Assembly (NCBI GenBank): GCA_934756675.1
Contig: CAKVLG010000005.1
Coordinates: 29,942 to 93,941 of the forward strand
DNA length: 64,000 nt
Origin: an uncultured Clostridia bacterium
Lineage (GTDB): Bacteria > Bacillota > Clostridia > Christensenellales > UBA1242
Direction of reading: 5' to 3'
How positions within the stretch are numbered: position 1 is the stretch's first letter; each line of letters starts with the position of its first letter. This document shows, in pieces, positions 1-7,824 of this stretch. The notes below the pieces were generated by a model. It was not told the origin of the DNA. It did no database searches and saw only the letters and a list, made by a program, of their open reading frames with translations. Both the position numbers and the translations under genes were made by a program.

Positions 1-851
1 GGTAAACTTTCGGGAATGGCAGCAACTGCCAAGGCAACTGCAACCATAAATGAATCAAGCATGTTTAATCGTTTTGAAAATAGCAGTTCTATTGCAAACA
101 CTAGGGCAGAAATAATCAGCACGCTAATTGTTATTACTTTGCCGATTTGGTCAATTGTGTTTTCTAGCGGTGTCTTTTCTTTTTTGCTGTTATTAATCAG
201 CCCCGCAATCTTGCCAATTTTAGCGTTTTTGCCGGTAGCAATAACAATGCCTGTGCCACTGCCGCTTGTGATTATTGTGCCAGAAAAACATATGTTTTTA
301 TCTGTTATTTTGTTGTTATCAGTTGCAAACTTTTCGATATTGTCGCTTTCGCCAGTTAGTGTACTTTCGTTACACTTTAGACTACTGGCGGCAGACAAAA
401 CAATATCCGCGGGGCAAAAATCGCCGTTTTTTATGTGCACCACATCACCAACAACAAGCTCTGAAGTGTCTATAACAAGTTCTTTTCCGCCACGCGTGAC
501 GACAGCTTTTGGAGATGTCTGTTTTTTCAGTTTTTCGATGGCGTCTTCTGCCTTTTGTTCTTGTAACACACCAATAAAAGCGTTTACAATAACGATTACA
601 AAAATTATGACCGCTTCAAAAATGTTGCCGCCGCCAGGTTCACGAACATTTATAATTAAAGAAATAGTGGCACTTAGCAGCAATACTATTACCATTAAGT
701 TTTTAAATTGCAACAAAAAACGAACCAGAAAAGGTTTGCGTTTTTGTTTTTCCAGTTCGTTTGTTCCGTGCTGCTCGCGGCTCTTTGCGACTTGTTCGTC
801 TGTGAGCCCGCCAGCACTTGTGTTATATTTTGCAAATATGTTTTGTTCCAT
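1..851 (-). CDS. Ca2+-type P-type ATPase, N-terminal part (cut by window start)
   Basis: The minus strand stays open from an ATG at 851, preceded by GGAGAG, to the window edge, giving 283 residues of a cation-pumping P-type ATPase. Visible in order are the N-terminal domain, the first membrane hairpin (about 48-68 and 79-97), the actuator domain with the TGES dephosphorylation motif at about 166-169, and the M3-M4 region ending in AIPESLP, which matches the PEGLP-type ion-binding motif of P2 calcium pumps. The DKTGT phosphorylation site and the rest lie outside the window. It starts 40 bases after radC on the same strand, so the two may be co-transcribed. Calcium is inferred from the M4 motif; the substrate is untested. 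Confidence 0.9.
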   Translation of the reverse strand, partial: MEQNIFAKYNTSAGGLTDEQVAKSREQHGTNELEKQKRKPFLVRFLLQFKNLMVIVLLLSATISLIINVREPGGGNIFEAVIIFVIVIVNAFIGVLQEQKAEDAIEKLKKQTSPKAVVTRGGKELVIDTSELVVGDVVHIKNGDFCPADIVLSAASSLKCNESTLTGESDNIEKFATDNNKITDKNICFSGTIITSGSGTGIVIATGKNAKIGKIAGLINNSKKEKTPLENTIDQIGKVITISVLIISALVFAIELLFSKRLNMLDSFMVAVALAVAAIPESL

Positions 852-891
852 GTTCTCTCCGCTAGTTAATCTTACGAGAGAACGTGGCGAT

Positions 892-1671
892 TTATGCGTC
901 TAGTGCGTCGTTTTTGTATTCAGCTTGTGGTTGTGCAAGTTTTTGCATGTTATATTCCTTGGTTACCGCTTCAAACGCGCTTTCTTCTATTGCGCTCATG
1001 ATTTGGTGTTCGACCATACTATATGCGTCAATGTCGGTAATAATTATGTGATCAAGCACCTTTATGTCGTTGAGCAGACAACTGCAGACTAGTGCTCTTG
1101 TAAATGCAATGTCTGGGTCGCTAGGTGAACATTCGCCAGCTGGGTGATTGTGAGCAACGACAATGCGTTCGCTTTTGCATGCAATACAATAGTTAGTTAT
1201 GTCGCGTATTGATGCGTTGACAGAATGAGCCGTGCCAACTGCAAGCACTTTTCTTGCCATAACGCGGTTTTGTGCATCAAGACACACAACAGCAAAGCCT
1301 TCTTCTTTTCTGCCAAGTAGCATGCGTTGGGTATATTGTTTTGCAATAGACGTACTACTAAGCGTAATCTCGCGGCCGTGACTGCCATAGCTTTCGATAA
1401 CCGTGCCAAGCGAGTTTAAAAATATTGCCGCATGCTCGCCAATGCCATTGATACTCATAAGTGCATCGACAGGTGCGTGCACAACATCTTCGAGAGAACC
1501 AAACTCTTTGAGTAATTTGTGTGCAAGCAAGTTTGTGTCCTTTTGTGGGCAAGCAAAAAACAACAAAAATTCAAGGCGTTCGACTTCACTAAAATTGTCG
1601 AACTCGCTTCTCAGATATGTTTCTTTCATACGCTGCCTGTGACCAGTATGCACATTCTTATCTTTAATCAT
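892..1671 (-). CDS. radC: RadC/UPF0758-family JAB1/MPN metalloprotein
   Basis: This 259-residue protein has an N-terminal helix-hairpin-helix-like region (INGIGEHAA) and a C-terminal JAB1/MPN domain with the metal-binding motif HNHPAGECSPSDPD (H-x-H-P...S-x-x-D). The family is named after a supposed DNA-repair gene, but its biochemical role is unclear. An upstream ATG at 1686 exists, but it lies inside the likely -10 box. The ATG at 1671 is preferred because TACAAT (minus strand, 1683-1678) ends exactly six bases before it. There is no Shine-Dalgarno sequence, so the mRNA may be leaderless. The P-type ATPase follows downstream; rlmD is divergent. Confidence 0.85.
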   Translation of the reverse strand: MIKDKNVHTGHRQRMKETYLRSEFDNFSEVERLEFLLFFACPQKDTNLLAHKLLKEFGSLEDVVHAPVDALMSINGIGEHAAIFLNSLGTVIESYGSHGREITLSSTSIAKQYTQRMLLGRKEEGFAVVCLDAQNRVMARKVLAVGTAHSVNASIRDITNYCIACKSERIVVAHNHPAGECSPSDPDIAFTRALVCSCLLNDIKVLDHIIITDIDAYSMVEHQIMSAIEESAFEAVTKEYNMQKLAQPQAEYKNDALDA

Positions 1672-1734
1672 AGAGATATTGTACAATAATTTTGCAAAAT
1701 AATAAACTCTTTGATATTGTTTTTTTAATTTTTA

Positions 1735-1743
1735 TGCTATAAT
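1735..1743 (+). promoter_or_regulatory. Extended -10 promoter of rlmD
   Basis: TGCTATAAT is a consensus extended -10 element. The rlmD ATG begins at 1750, six bases after it, so transcription should start at or next to the start codon. No good -35 box at normal spacing is seen. Confidence 0.65.
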
Positions 1744-1749
1744 GCATGT

Positions 1750-3135
1750 ATGAGTGAACTTAAGAAAAACCAAAAATTTAACGCAGAGATTATAGATTTG
1801 TCGGCAAGTGGCAACGGTGTTGCAAAAATAAATGGCGAGGCAGTGTTTGTTCCGGGCACGCTCCCTGGCGAAGAGATAGAAGGCGTTGTTATTAACTGTA
1901 AATCTAAATTTGCTATTGGAAAAATGCAAAAAATAACGCGTGAAAGTGAAAACAGGGTAGTGCCTAAATGTAAATATTTTTTGAAGTGTGGTGGCTGCGG
2001 CTTGCAACACTTAAATTATAAAAGTCAACTAGAATTTAAACGTGAACAAGTAGAGCGATTGCTTGGTGGCAGAGTAAAGGTGCAAGGCACATTTTCTACT
2101 GGCGAATATTTTTATCGTAACAAAGTGGCATTTCCAGTTTCGGACGCGGGCGAGATTGGTATGTATCGCACGGGCACGCACACTGTCGTTCCGCTGGACG
2201 ATTGCGTTATTGGCAAACCATTTGCAAAAAAATTGCTTGCTGCTGGCAAAGAAATAATTGCTGGTGGTGCTAAAATCAAGCATGTCTTAGCGCGTGAATT
2301 ATCTGGCAAAATATTAATAACGTTTGTTACAGAAAATGAGAAAAATGTCGACACGAGAATGGCGATAAAAGTTCTAGATAATTATTTTGATGACTATCAA
2401 TTGAATTTAAATATCAATACTCTTGGTAACAACGTTATTTTGTCTGACAAGTTTGTCGACATAAAAGGCAATGGCGAAATCGAACATGATGCACTTGGTG
2501 TGCGTGTGAAGGTTTCTAACGGTAGTTTTTTCCAAGTTAACGAAATGGTTAGTGAAGAGATTTATCGCCGCGTTTTGCAACTGATAGATAACAACTCTGT
2601 TGTTGTCGATTGTTATAGCGGGGCGGGGCTATTAACTGCTATTCTTTCTAAACGTGCAAAGACGTGTTATGGTATAGAAATTGTTAAAAGTGCAATTGCC
2701 GATGCCGATAAACTCAAAGCAGAGAACCATATTTACAACATGAAGAACATTAATGGCGACTGTAAAATAGAGTTGCCAAAACTTGCAACTAAGCTTGCAA
2801 AAGAAAAGGTGAACATTGTTGTCGACCCGCCACGTAAAGGGCTAGATAAAAGTGTAATACTTACAATTGCGAGCGCAAAACCCGTTAGAGTGATTTATAT
2901 CTCTTGCGGGCCAGCAACACTTGCACGCGATGTTGCTATTTTCGAAGAAAACGGATATAAGCTTGTGTCTGCGCAGACCTTTGATATGTTTCCGCAGACT
3001 CCGCATGTCGAAACGCTTGCAGTGCTTGAACCGCAAAGTAAGACATTGCCTGCGAAACGAAAAGAAAATGCAGCTAAAAACAAATACTTTGCTTTTTATG
3101 ACGATGTGAAAATTGCGTCTGATGACGAGTGGTAA
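1750..3135 (+). CDS. rlmD: 23S rRNA (uracil-5-)-methyltransferase, RlmD/RlmCD type
   Basis: This 461-residue enzyme methylates uridine C5 in 23S rRNA using S-adenosylmethionine. It has an N-terminal TRAM RNA-binding domain (about 1-60), cysteines 74, 80, 83 and 152 arranged as the [4Fe-4S] ligands of this family, the SAM-binding DCYSGAGLL motif, the VVDPPRKG motif, and the catalytic-cysteine region YISCGPATLARD. Length is normal. Firmicutes members often modify both U747 and U1939 (RlmCD), so the exact target is not certain. There is no Shine-Dalgarno sequence; the extended -10 lies six bases upstream, predicting a leaderless transcript. Confidence 0.93.
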   Translation: MSELKKNQKFNAEIIDLSASGNGVAKINGEAVFVPGTLPGEEIEGVVINCKSKFAIGKMQKITRESENRVVPKCKYFLKCGGCGLQHLNYKSQLEFKREQVERLLGGRVKVQGTFSTGEYFYRNKVAFPVSDAGEIGMYRTGTHTVVPLDDCVIGKPFAKKLLAAGKEIIAGGAKIKHVLARELSGKILITFVTENEKNVDTRMAIKVLDNYFDDYQLNLNINTLGNNVILSDKFVDIKGNGEIEHDALGVRVKVSNGSFFQVNEMVSEEIYRRVLQLIDNNSVVVDCYSGAGLLTAILSKRAKTCYGIEIVKSAIADADKLKAENHIYNMKNINGDCKIELPKLATKLAKEKVNIVVDPPRKGLDKSVILTIASAKPVRVIYISCGPATLARDVAIFEENGYKLVSAQTFDMFPQTPHVETLAVLEPQSKTLPAKRKENAAKNKYFAFYDDVKIASDDEW

Positions 3136-3185
3136 ATTGCTTGCATGGACGTGCAAAATATTGTAGAATGCTATTAGGTGAATAA

Positions 3186-4199
3186 ATGGAAAACAAATGT
3201 GAAAATTGTGGCGCGCGCATAGCCTTTGACCCTAAAAGTGGAATGCTTAAGTGTGACCATTGCGAAAGTAAATTTTCGATAAAAACTAGCCTTCAAGGCA
3301 ACAGAAAACGTGAGTATACTGGCGAGTTTTCTTCTAGCGGCGAAAATAAAGACATGTTTGGTTATAGATGTGGAATTTGTGGCGCGCAGATTAGTGTTGG
3401 CAGTGGGGAAGAAATAAAACGTTGTCCATCATGCGGCAATGTTTCGCTAACACCTTGTGGTGATTATAGTAAATCTCCAGATGCTATCGTTCCTTTTTCG
3501 ATAACAAGAAAACAGGCTGCGGGTATTTTTAAGGAGTGGATAGCAAAACGTAAGTTTGCCCCTCGTGACCTAAAGGCTATGGCAAGACTCGAAAAGATTT
3601 CGGGATACTATACACCTGTGTATAACTTTTCGTACGATACCTATTGTGATTATTATGGCGTTGCTGTGAAAACTGAAAGAGATTTCGATGGTGAAGAACG
3701 CAGCCATTCATACATTATTAACGATACATTGTATAGACGAATAGACAACATTTTGTATAGTGCAAGCAAAAATGTTACGGACGATTTCTTGAGTAATTTT
3801 GGTGCTTATCCGCTTGATGAAATGAAGACTTTTAGCCCAGAATTTTTGTTTGGTTACACAGCAACAGATGCAAGCCGAGATATTACTAAAGCATATAATC
3901 AAATCGTAAGAGATGAAAAGAATATTAACGAACGTTTGGTTCATAGCCGCATAAGTTCTAAGTATGACTCAATCGATTCGCTCGACTGCAAAACATCGCT
4001 AAAAAATGTTAAGTTTAACTATTTGTATGTTCCAGTTTGGGCAAACCACTATACATATAAAGGCAAAATCTATCACTGTTTTATCAATGGTGCAACGGGC
4101 GCGGTGTGTGGCAAATCGCCTAAATCAATAGGTAAGGTGCTCGCAATTACTTTTGGCGTGCTAGCAGCTGCCGCGGCAATCGTGTTATTATTAATTTAA
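3186..4199 (+). CDS. Zinc-ribbon protein with C-terminal membrane anchor, function unknown
   Basis: The 337-residue product carries two N-terminal zinc ribbons: CENC/CDHC (cysteines 5, 8, 23, 26) and CGIC/CPSC about 40 residues later. A soluble middle region follows, and a single hydrophobic C-terminal helix (about 312-336) ends the protein. It resembles TFIIB-type zinc-ribbon proteins common in Clostridia, which are often mislabelled as PriA helicase; no helicase motif is present here. Start: AGGTGA lies eight bases before the ATG, and a TAGAAT -10 lies further up (about 3165-3170). It is probably an inner-membrane protein facing the cytoplasm. Confidence 0.8.
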   Translation: MENKCENCGARIAFDPKSGMLKCDHCESKFSIKTSLQGNRKREYTGEFSSSGENKDMFGYRCGICGAQISVGSGEEIKRCPSCGNVSLTPCGDYSKSPDAIVPFSITRKQAAGIFKEWIAKRKFAPRDLKAMARLEKISGYYTPVYNFSYDTYCDYYGVAVKTERDFDGEERSHSYIINDTLYRRIDNILYSASKNVTDDFLSNFGAYPLDEMKTFSPEFLFGYTATDASRDITKAYNQIVRDEKNINERLVHSRISSKYDSIDSLDCKTSLKNVKFNYLYVPVWANHYTYKGKIYHCFINGATGAVCGKSPKSIGKVLAITFGVLAAAAAIVLLLI

Positions 4200-4217
4200 T
4201 TATTTTTGTAAAATGCC

Positions 4218-4246
4218 TTGCAATTTTTTAAAATTTATAGTATATT
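4218..4246 (+). promoter_or_regulatory. Promoter of tRNA-Ser
   Basis: TTGCAA (4218-4223), a 17-base spacer and TATATT (4241-4246) form a sigma-A promoter. A small hairpin (ACAGTTCC/GGAACTGT, 4250-4270) sits between the promoter and the mature tRNA 5' end. Confidence 0.65.
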
Positions 4247-4272
4247 AAAACAGTTCCGAGTTGGAACTGTAT

Positions 4273-4360
4273 GGAAGGATGGCTGAGCGGTCGAAAGCGG
4301 CGGTCTTGAAAACCGTTTTAGTGAGAGCTAACTGGGGTTCGAATCCCTATCCTTCCGCCA
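4273..4360 (+). tRNA. tRNA-Ser(UGA)
   Basis: An 88-base cloverleaf with acceptor stem GGAAGGA/TCCTTCC, anticodon loop CTTGAAA (anticodon TGA, reading UCA), the long variable arm expected of serine tRNA, a GGTTCGAATCC T-arm, discriminator G and encoded CCA. It is a single tRNA with its own promoter and terminator. No second copy of its 3' end, which would suggest an integration site, was seen in the window. Confidence 0.96.
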
Positions 4361-4369
4361 ATAGTGAAT

Positions 4370-4412
4370 AATACGAACCCTGACGATAAGTTGGAGTTCG
4401 TATTGTTTTTTT
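4370..4412 (+). terminator. Terminator of tRNA-Ser
   Basis: The stem AATACGAAC/GTTCGTATT (9 bp) is followed by a run of seven T. Confidence 0.8.
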
Positions 4413-4450
4413 CTAACGAATATTTCGGCATAAAAGTCGATTTAGACGGC

Positions 4451-4485
4451 AAAAAAAAGAATCAGCCGGGCGCTTCCGCCCGGCT
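4451..4485 (-). terminator. Strong intrinsic terminator of the candidate small RNA
   Basis: On the minus strand a 9-bp G+C stem, AGCCGGGCG/CGCCCGGCT with a GAAG loop, is followed by GATTC and eight T. The next minus-strand CDS to the right ends about 1 kb away behind its own terminator, so this hairpin must serve a transcript from the segment just to its right. Confidence 0.75.
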
Positions 4486-4652
4486 TTAAGTTGACCTTTT
4501 TATCCGAGTTTAAAGAGTTTGTTTGGCGGGCTTGACCGCGACGCGAAGCGACGCACTTGTATAGTCAAGCACCCGCTAAAGTGCCATTTGAAGTTTTTTC
4601 AGATTTTCTACGTCCGCAAACTTAATAGTGGTTGAAAAATTTAGAAATTTAT
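4451..4652 (-). ncRNA. Candidate structured small RNA (about 200 nt), minus strand
   Basis: This interval has no convincing ORF but has the layout of an RNA gene. On the minus strand a strong promoter (TTGACA, 17 bases, TATTAT) would start transcription near 4652. A strong intrinsic terminator with eight T ends it at 4451. In between, the DNA is more G+C-rich than its surroundings and contains a long hairpin: GCGGG-CTTGAC pairs with GTCAAG-CCCGC (about 4533-4576) around an inner CGC-GAA-GCG element. An alternative pairing GTTTGCGG/CCGCCAAAC overlaps this hairpin, so two exclusive folds are possible. I do not recognise it as 6S, SRP, tmRNA or RNase P RNA. It could instead be a repeat element or the regulated leader of a lost gene. 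Confidence 0.5.
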
Positions 4653-4660
4653 GCTATAAT
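4632..4660 (+). promoter_or_regulatory. Promoter of the DUF3592-like membrane protein gene
   Basis: TTGAAA (4632-4637), a 17-base spacer and TATAAT (4655-4660) with an upstream TG (extended -10). Its -10 overlaps the -10 of the opposing minus-strand promoter. Confidence 0.65.
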
Positions 4661-4687
4661 AATAAACAGGCAAGACAAGTGTGTCAA
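4659..4687 (-). promoter_or_regulatory. Promoter of the candidate small RNA
   Basis: On the minus strand TTGACA (4687-4682), a 17-base spacer and TATTAT (4664-4659). It shares -10 bases with the plus-strand promoter, so the two should compete for RNA polymerase. Confidence 0.6.
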
Positions 4688-4731
4688 AATGCATAATTCA
4701 GTTTTGCCAAAAATGTAAAAAGGTTAATTCA

Positions 4732-5244
4732 ATGGAAAAGAAAAATTTTAATCACGGAACTATGGTTGGTGGTATTGTAAGAATTGCAATCGCGTTAATT
4801 GCTGTGCTAATTGCTATTATTGTAATTAGTTCGGGAATCAAGTCATACGACCCTGAAGATAAACTTGGAACAATATTTATGTGCCTAATTGGCGGAATAA
4901 TGATTATTGCGGCAATAGGTTTCATTGGCAACGGAGCAAAAATGATTATCGACGGCAAAAAGTCACTTGAGGTTGCCCATAAAGGTCATTCCGAAAATGG
5001 TAGAATAACAGACTTAACCGAAACGGAAGTGACTGAAAATAATAACGGTTGCGTTTCTAATTACACTATATATAACTTAAAGTTTGAATACACGGACGAT
5101 TCCGGCAATTTATGCGAAAGTCAAGAGCAAGTTAGTCAAAAAATTTATGAAAAATTACAACAAATGACGCTTGTTCCTATTCTTGTATACGGTGAACGTG
5201 CAATATTTGATAAAAAAAGATTCGATGACGAAAATAATATGTGA
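4732..5244 (+). CDS. Small membrane protein with DUF3592-like C-terminal domain
   Basis: This 170-residue protein has two transmembrane segments (about 10-32 and 47-70) and a roughly 100-residue cytoplasmic region with beta-strand character (YNLKFEYTDDSG ... VPILVYGERAIFD), similar in layout to DUF3592-type proteins. A GTG at 4681 would add 17 residues but has no ribosome site; the ATG at 4732 follows AAAGG by about eight bases and starts just before the first membrane helix. The function is not recognised. It lies alone between the candidate small RNA and a convergent small gene. Confidence 0.65.
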   Translation: MEKKNFNHGTMVGGIVRIAIALIAVLIAIIVISSGIKSYDPEDKLGTIFMCLIGGIMIIAAIGFIGNGAKMIIDGKKSLEVAHKGHSENGRITDLTETEVTENNNGCVSNYTIYNLKFEYTDDSGNLCESQEQVSQKIYEKLQQMTLVPILVYGERAIFDKKRFDDENNM

Positions 5245-5493
5245 TGAATTCACATTTAGATTGGTTAGTGTTGAGTGACTATTATCCGATTTACGTTGCT
5301 AACTCTCTGCCAAGTAAATAAAAAGAAAAGTCAGATTGATGTTTCTTTTTTGTGCAAAAAATTTGGATCTTGTGGTTCAAAGATATTAATTAATGCGAAT
5401 GATGTGCTAATGTAACGATATTTTCGCTATTTAACGCGATAGTTGGCATTAAGAAGTTAATAAAAAGACTCAGGCAAAGAACAAAAACAAGCA
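5245..5493. other. Intergenic segment without recognisable gene
   Basis: About 250 A+T-rich bases. The only structure seen is a weak A/T hairpin (AAAGAAA/TTTCTTT, 5319-5350) that may end the upstream transcript. Confidence 0.4.
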
Positions 5494-5525
5494 AAATAAA
5501 AATACCCAAGTTGGGTATTTTTTTA
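5494..5525. terminator. Bidirectional terminator
   Basis: The stem AAATACCCAA/TTGGGTATTT (5500-5520) has A/T tracts on both sides. It lies just past the stop of the minus-strand gene at 5523 and can also stop plus-strand transcripts. Confidence 0.75.
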
Positions 5526-5819
5526 TAGCTCAAGTACTGCGGTCATTGTGGCATCTTCACATGCTGCTAGGTAGTGCATAATCAAGTATTCAGCTTCTGC
5601 CATTTCATCTTCGTTATATTTGCCAGCTTCAATATTTTGCATTATTTCTGTGGCTCTGGCAAAAAGTTTTTCTGGGTTTTTAAGAGTAAGCTTTTCATGA
5701 AGTGATTGTTGGTTTCTGTTACGCATAAGCTTGTTAAATTGTTGCGTTTCTTCTGGTGTGAAAAATGCATCTCTAACTTGTTGAATTTCTTGGTTTACAT
5801 TTAATCCTTCTGTTGCCAT
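5523..5819 (-). CDS. Small acidic helical protein, unknown
   Basis: A 98-residue soluble protein with no signal peptide or membrane helix, rich in Glu, Gln and Asn and predicted mostly helical; no family recognised. Expression signals are complete: TTGCAC (5874-5869), 17 bases, TAGAAT (5851-5846), then AGGAGA eight bases before the ATG, and a strong terminator at the stop codon. The gene therefore looks real, monocistronic and well expressed. Confidence 0.7.
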   Translation of the reverse strand: MATEGLNVNQEIQQVRDAFFTPEETQQFNKLMRNRNQQSLHEKLTLKNPEKLFARATEIMQNIEAGKYNEDEMAEAEYLIMHYLAACEDATMTAVLEL

Positions 5820-5914
5820 AATTGTATCTCCTTTTTTGCTCGATTATTCTACCATAAAAAGGTTATTAGTGCAATAGTATTTTTAAAAAAACTCTTTTCT
5901 TTTTTACCATGCTT

Positions 5915-5923
5915 TGCTATAAT
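5915..5923 (+). promoter_or_regulatory. Extended -10 promoter of the rhodanese/TtcA fusion gene
   Basis: TGCTATAAT ends six bases before the ATG at 5930. There is no Shine-Dalgarno sequence, so a leaderless transcript is predicted. Confidence 0.6.
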
Positions 5924-5929
5924 ATTTTT

Positions 5930-7078
5930 ATGAATAGCGAGATAAAATTTGAAGAGCTAAAAAACAAAAATTGTGACAGTTTTGTCATCATTGATATTCG
6001 CGATGCGACATCGTTTGACTATGGCCATGTGCCAGGCAGTTTAAACATGCCAGAAAACAAAGTTTTAGAAAGGGTAAAACAATTTAAACAACCAAAAGAT
6101 GTATACATTTATTGCAAAAGTGGAACCGTGTCTAGACAAGTGGCAGAAGAACTGCGTGATAATGGAATAAACGCTTTTAGCTTATCTGGTGGGTATTTGG
6201 CGTGGCTTAAATCACACATTCACGATAAAGATACCAAAGAGGTCGCTTTGCGCGCGGAAGAGAGTATACGCAAAAAGTTTCACAAACAACTTTTTAGTAA
6301 GTTTGCAAAAGCAATAACAATTTATGATCTAGTTAAACCTGGCGACAAGATTGCCGTATGCATTTCTGGCGGAAAAGATAGTATGCTCATGGCTAAACTT
6401 TTTCAGGAACTAAAAAAACATAATAAGTTTGATTTTGAGCTTGTATTTTTGGTTATGGACCCAGGCTATAGCCCAGCTAACCGCGAGCTGATTGAACACA
6501 ATGCAAAAATTTTGAACATTCCGATAACAATTTTTAATAGCACGATTTTTGAAAATGTGTTTAATATCGAAAAATCGCCATGCTACATTTGTGCGCGTAT
6601 GCGTCGTGGGTATTTATATAGCAAGGCAAAGGAACTCGGGTGTAATAAAATCGCGCTTGGGCATCACTTTGACGACGTCATTGAAACGATTTTAATGGGT
6701 ATGCTTTTTGGCGCGCAAGTGCAAACCATGATGCCAAAACTTCATAGTACAAACTTTGAAGGTATGGAACTTATCCGTCCGCTATATTTGATTCGTGAAG
6801 ACGATATAAAAAAGTGGCGCGATTATAACGATTTGTATTTTATTCAATGTGCATGTAAGTTTACAGATAATTGCTCGAGCGAGTCATGTTTGACTGGTGC
6901 GGTAACTGCATCTAAGCGCAAACAAGTAAAAGAACTGATAAAAAACCTAAAACAAAACGACCCACAAATCGAAGATAACATTTTTAGAAGTGTCGAAAAT
7001 GTCAACCTTGGAACGATAATTGCCTATAAAGATAAACAAGGAACTAAACACAATTTCCTTGATGATTATGACAAATAA
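5930..7078 (+). CDS. Rhodanese domain fused to TtcA-like PP-loop tRNA thiolase
   Basis: A 382-residue two-domain protein. Residues about 1-100 form a rhodanese domain (IIDIRD, YGHVPGS) with active-site cysteine in YCKSGTVSRQ. From about residue 140 a PP-loop ATPase begins (ISGGKDS), with the paired cysteines CYICARMRRG typical of TtcA-type Fe-S tRNA 2-thiocytidine synthetases, and a further cluster CACKF/CSSESC. The likely role is tRNA sulfuration, with the rhodanese domain handing persulfide sulfur to the PP-loop domain. The target base is not proven. An upstream ATG at 5909 is unlikely because it lies before the -10 element. A terminator follows and the AlkD-like gene converges. Confidence 0.85.
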   Translation: MNSEIKFEELKNKNCDSFVIIDIRDATSFDYGHVPGSLNMPENKVLERVKQFKQPKDVYIYCKSGTVSRQVAEELRDNGINAFSLSGGYLAWLKSHIHDKDTKEVALRAEESIRKKFHKQLFSKFAKAITIYDLVKPGDKIAVCISGGKDSMLMAKLFQELKKHNKFDFELVFLVMDPGYSPANRELIEHNAKILNIPITIFNSTIFENVFNIEKSPCYICARMRRGYLYSKAKELGCNKIALGHHFDDVIETILMGMLFGAQVQTMMPKLHSTNFEGMELIRPLYLIREDDIKKWRDYNDLYFIQCACKFTDNCSSESCLTGAVTASKRKQVKELIKNLKQNDPQIEDNIFRSVENVNLGTIIAYKDKQGTKHNFLDDYDK

Positions 7079-7107
7079 AAAATCACCATAAATTGGTGGT
7101 TTTTTAT
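7078..7107. terminator. Bidirectional terminator between convergent genes
   Basis: The hairpin ATCACCA/TGGTGGT with A and T tracts on either side lies between two convergent stops. Confidence 0.75.
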
Positions 7108-7110
7108 TTG

Positions 7111-7818
7111 CTATTTTTTTAGTTTACGCAGTTCGGTTTTAGAAATGGTATCTAGGCGGAAGCTTTCTGTTGCTTTTTGTATTGCTTTGTTTATCACAAA
7201 GTCCGAAAAATTGTAGTTATTTATAATGGTTTTCATAATAGAAACTGCGTTTTGCGGATTTTTAACCAAAATTTCGCAAAGTAGCCACGATATTGCCATG
7301 TTTACATAGTATTTATCGCATTTAATGTTATTTAAAAGCGTAATTAATGGGTAAAAATCATCAGTGATAAAATACTTCATTAGGCAAACTATGCCAAAAC
7401 GACACACAAATTGTGAATTAGACTTAGTTAAGTTTGCAAAATAGTTGTATGATAATTGTTTGTGCTTTTTCACAAAATTAAGGTTACAGCAAATGGTGTC
7501 GGTTTCTGCCCATGTGTCAAATTGCGGAAGTAAATCATCTAGCATAGAAGTCGCTAAAACAAAGTCGCTTTGCTTTGCAATAAAAAAGCCTTTAATAAGC
7601 ACTTCTTCATAAATTTTATTATCGCCAAAAGTTAAAAGGGCAAAATTGTTTTTGTCTATCGATTTTGCAATCTTGCGGAGCACGGGCGTGCGAACGCCAA
7701 TAATCTCTTTTTGGGTGTTAATTATTTTCTTTTGAAAATTAATATAATCTACACCGTCAGATTTTGACCTTAAAAGATTTATCAAGTTATTATAGTCTTG
7801 AATGGTTTGAATTTTCAT
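7111..7818 (-). CDS. AlkD-like DNA alkylation repair protein (HEAT-like)
   Basis: A 235-residue all-helical protein matching the DNA_alkylation (AlkD/AlkC) family: HEAT-like repeats, the early GVRTPVLRKIAK segment, and a central FDTWAETDTICC region resembling the conserved D-x-W region of AlkD. In characterised members it is a DNA glycosylase for N3- and N7-alkylpurines. A longer reading frame begins at 7857, but TGCTATAAT (minus strand, 7833-7825) ends six bases before the ATG at 7818, and there is no Shine-Dalgarno sequence, so 7818 is chosen and a leaderless mRNA predicted. It stands alone and converges on the TtcA fusion gene. Confidence 0.8.
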   Translation of the reverse strand: MKIQTIQDYNNLINLLRSKSDGVDYINFQKKIINTQKEIIGVRTPVLRKIAKSIDKNNFALLTFGDNKIYEEVLIKGFFIAKQSDFVLATSMLDDLLPQFDTWAETDTICCNLNFVKKHKQLSYNYFANLTKSNSQFVCRFGIVCLMKYFITDDFYPLITLLNNIKCDKYYVNMAISWLLCEILVKNPQNAVSIMKTIINNYNFSDFVINKAIQKATESFRLDTISKTELRKLKK

Positions 7819-7824
7819 GAGTGT

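Noticed and set aside
16..903. A 295-codon plus-strand ORF at the window start
   Set aside because: It is antisense to the P-type ATPase, whose minus-strand frame has TGES and PESLP motifs; the plus-strand translation has no family features.
4336..4360. tRNA-Ser 3' end as an integration (att) site
   Set aside because: No second copy of this sequence and no integrase gene were seen in the window.
4681..4731. GTG start adding 17 residues to the membrane protein at 4732
   Set aside because: No ribosome site; the extra residues are cysteine-rich and lie before a normal N-terminal start.
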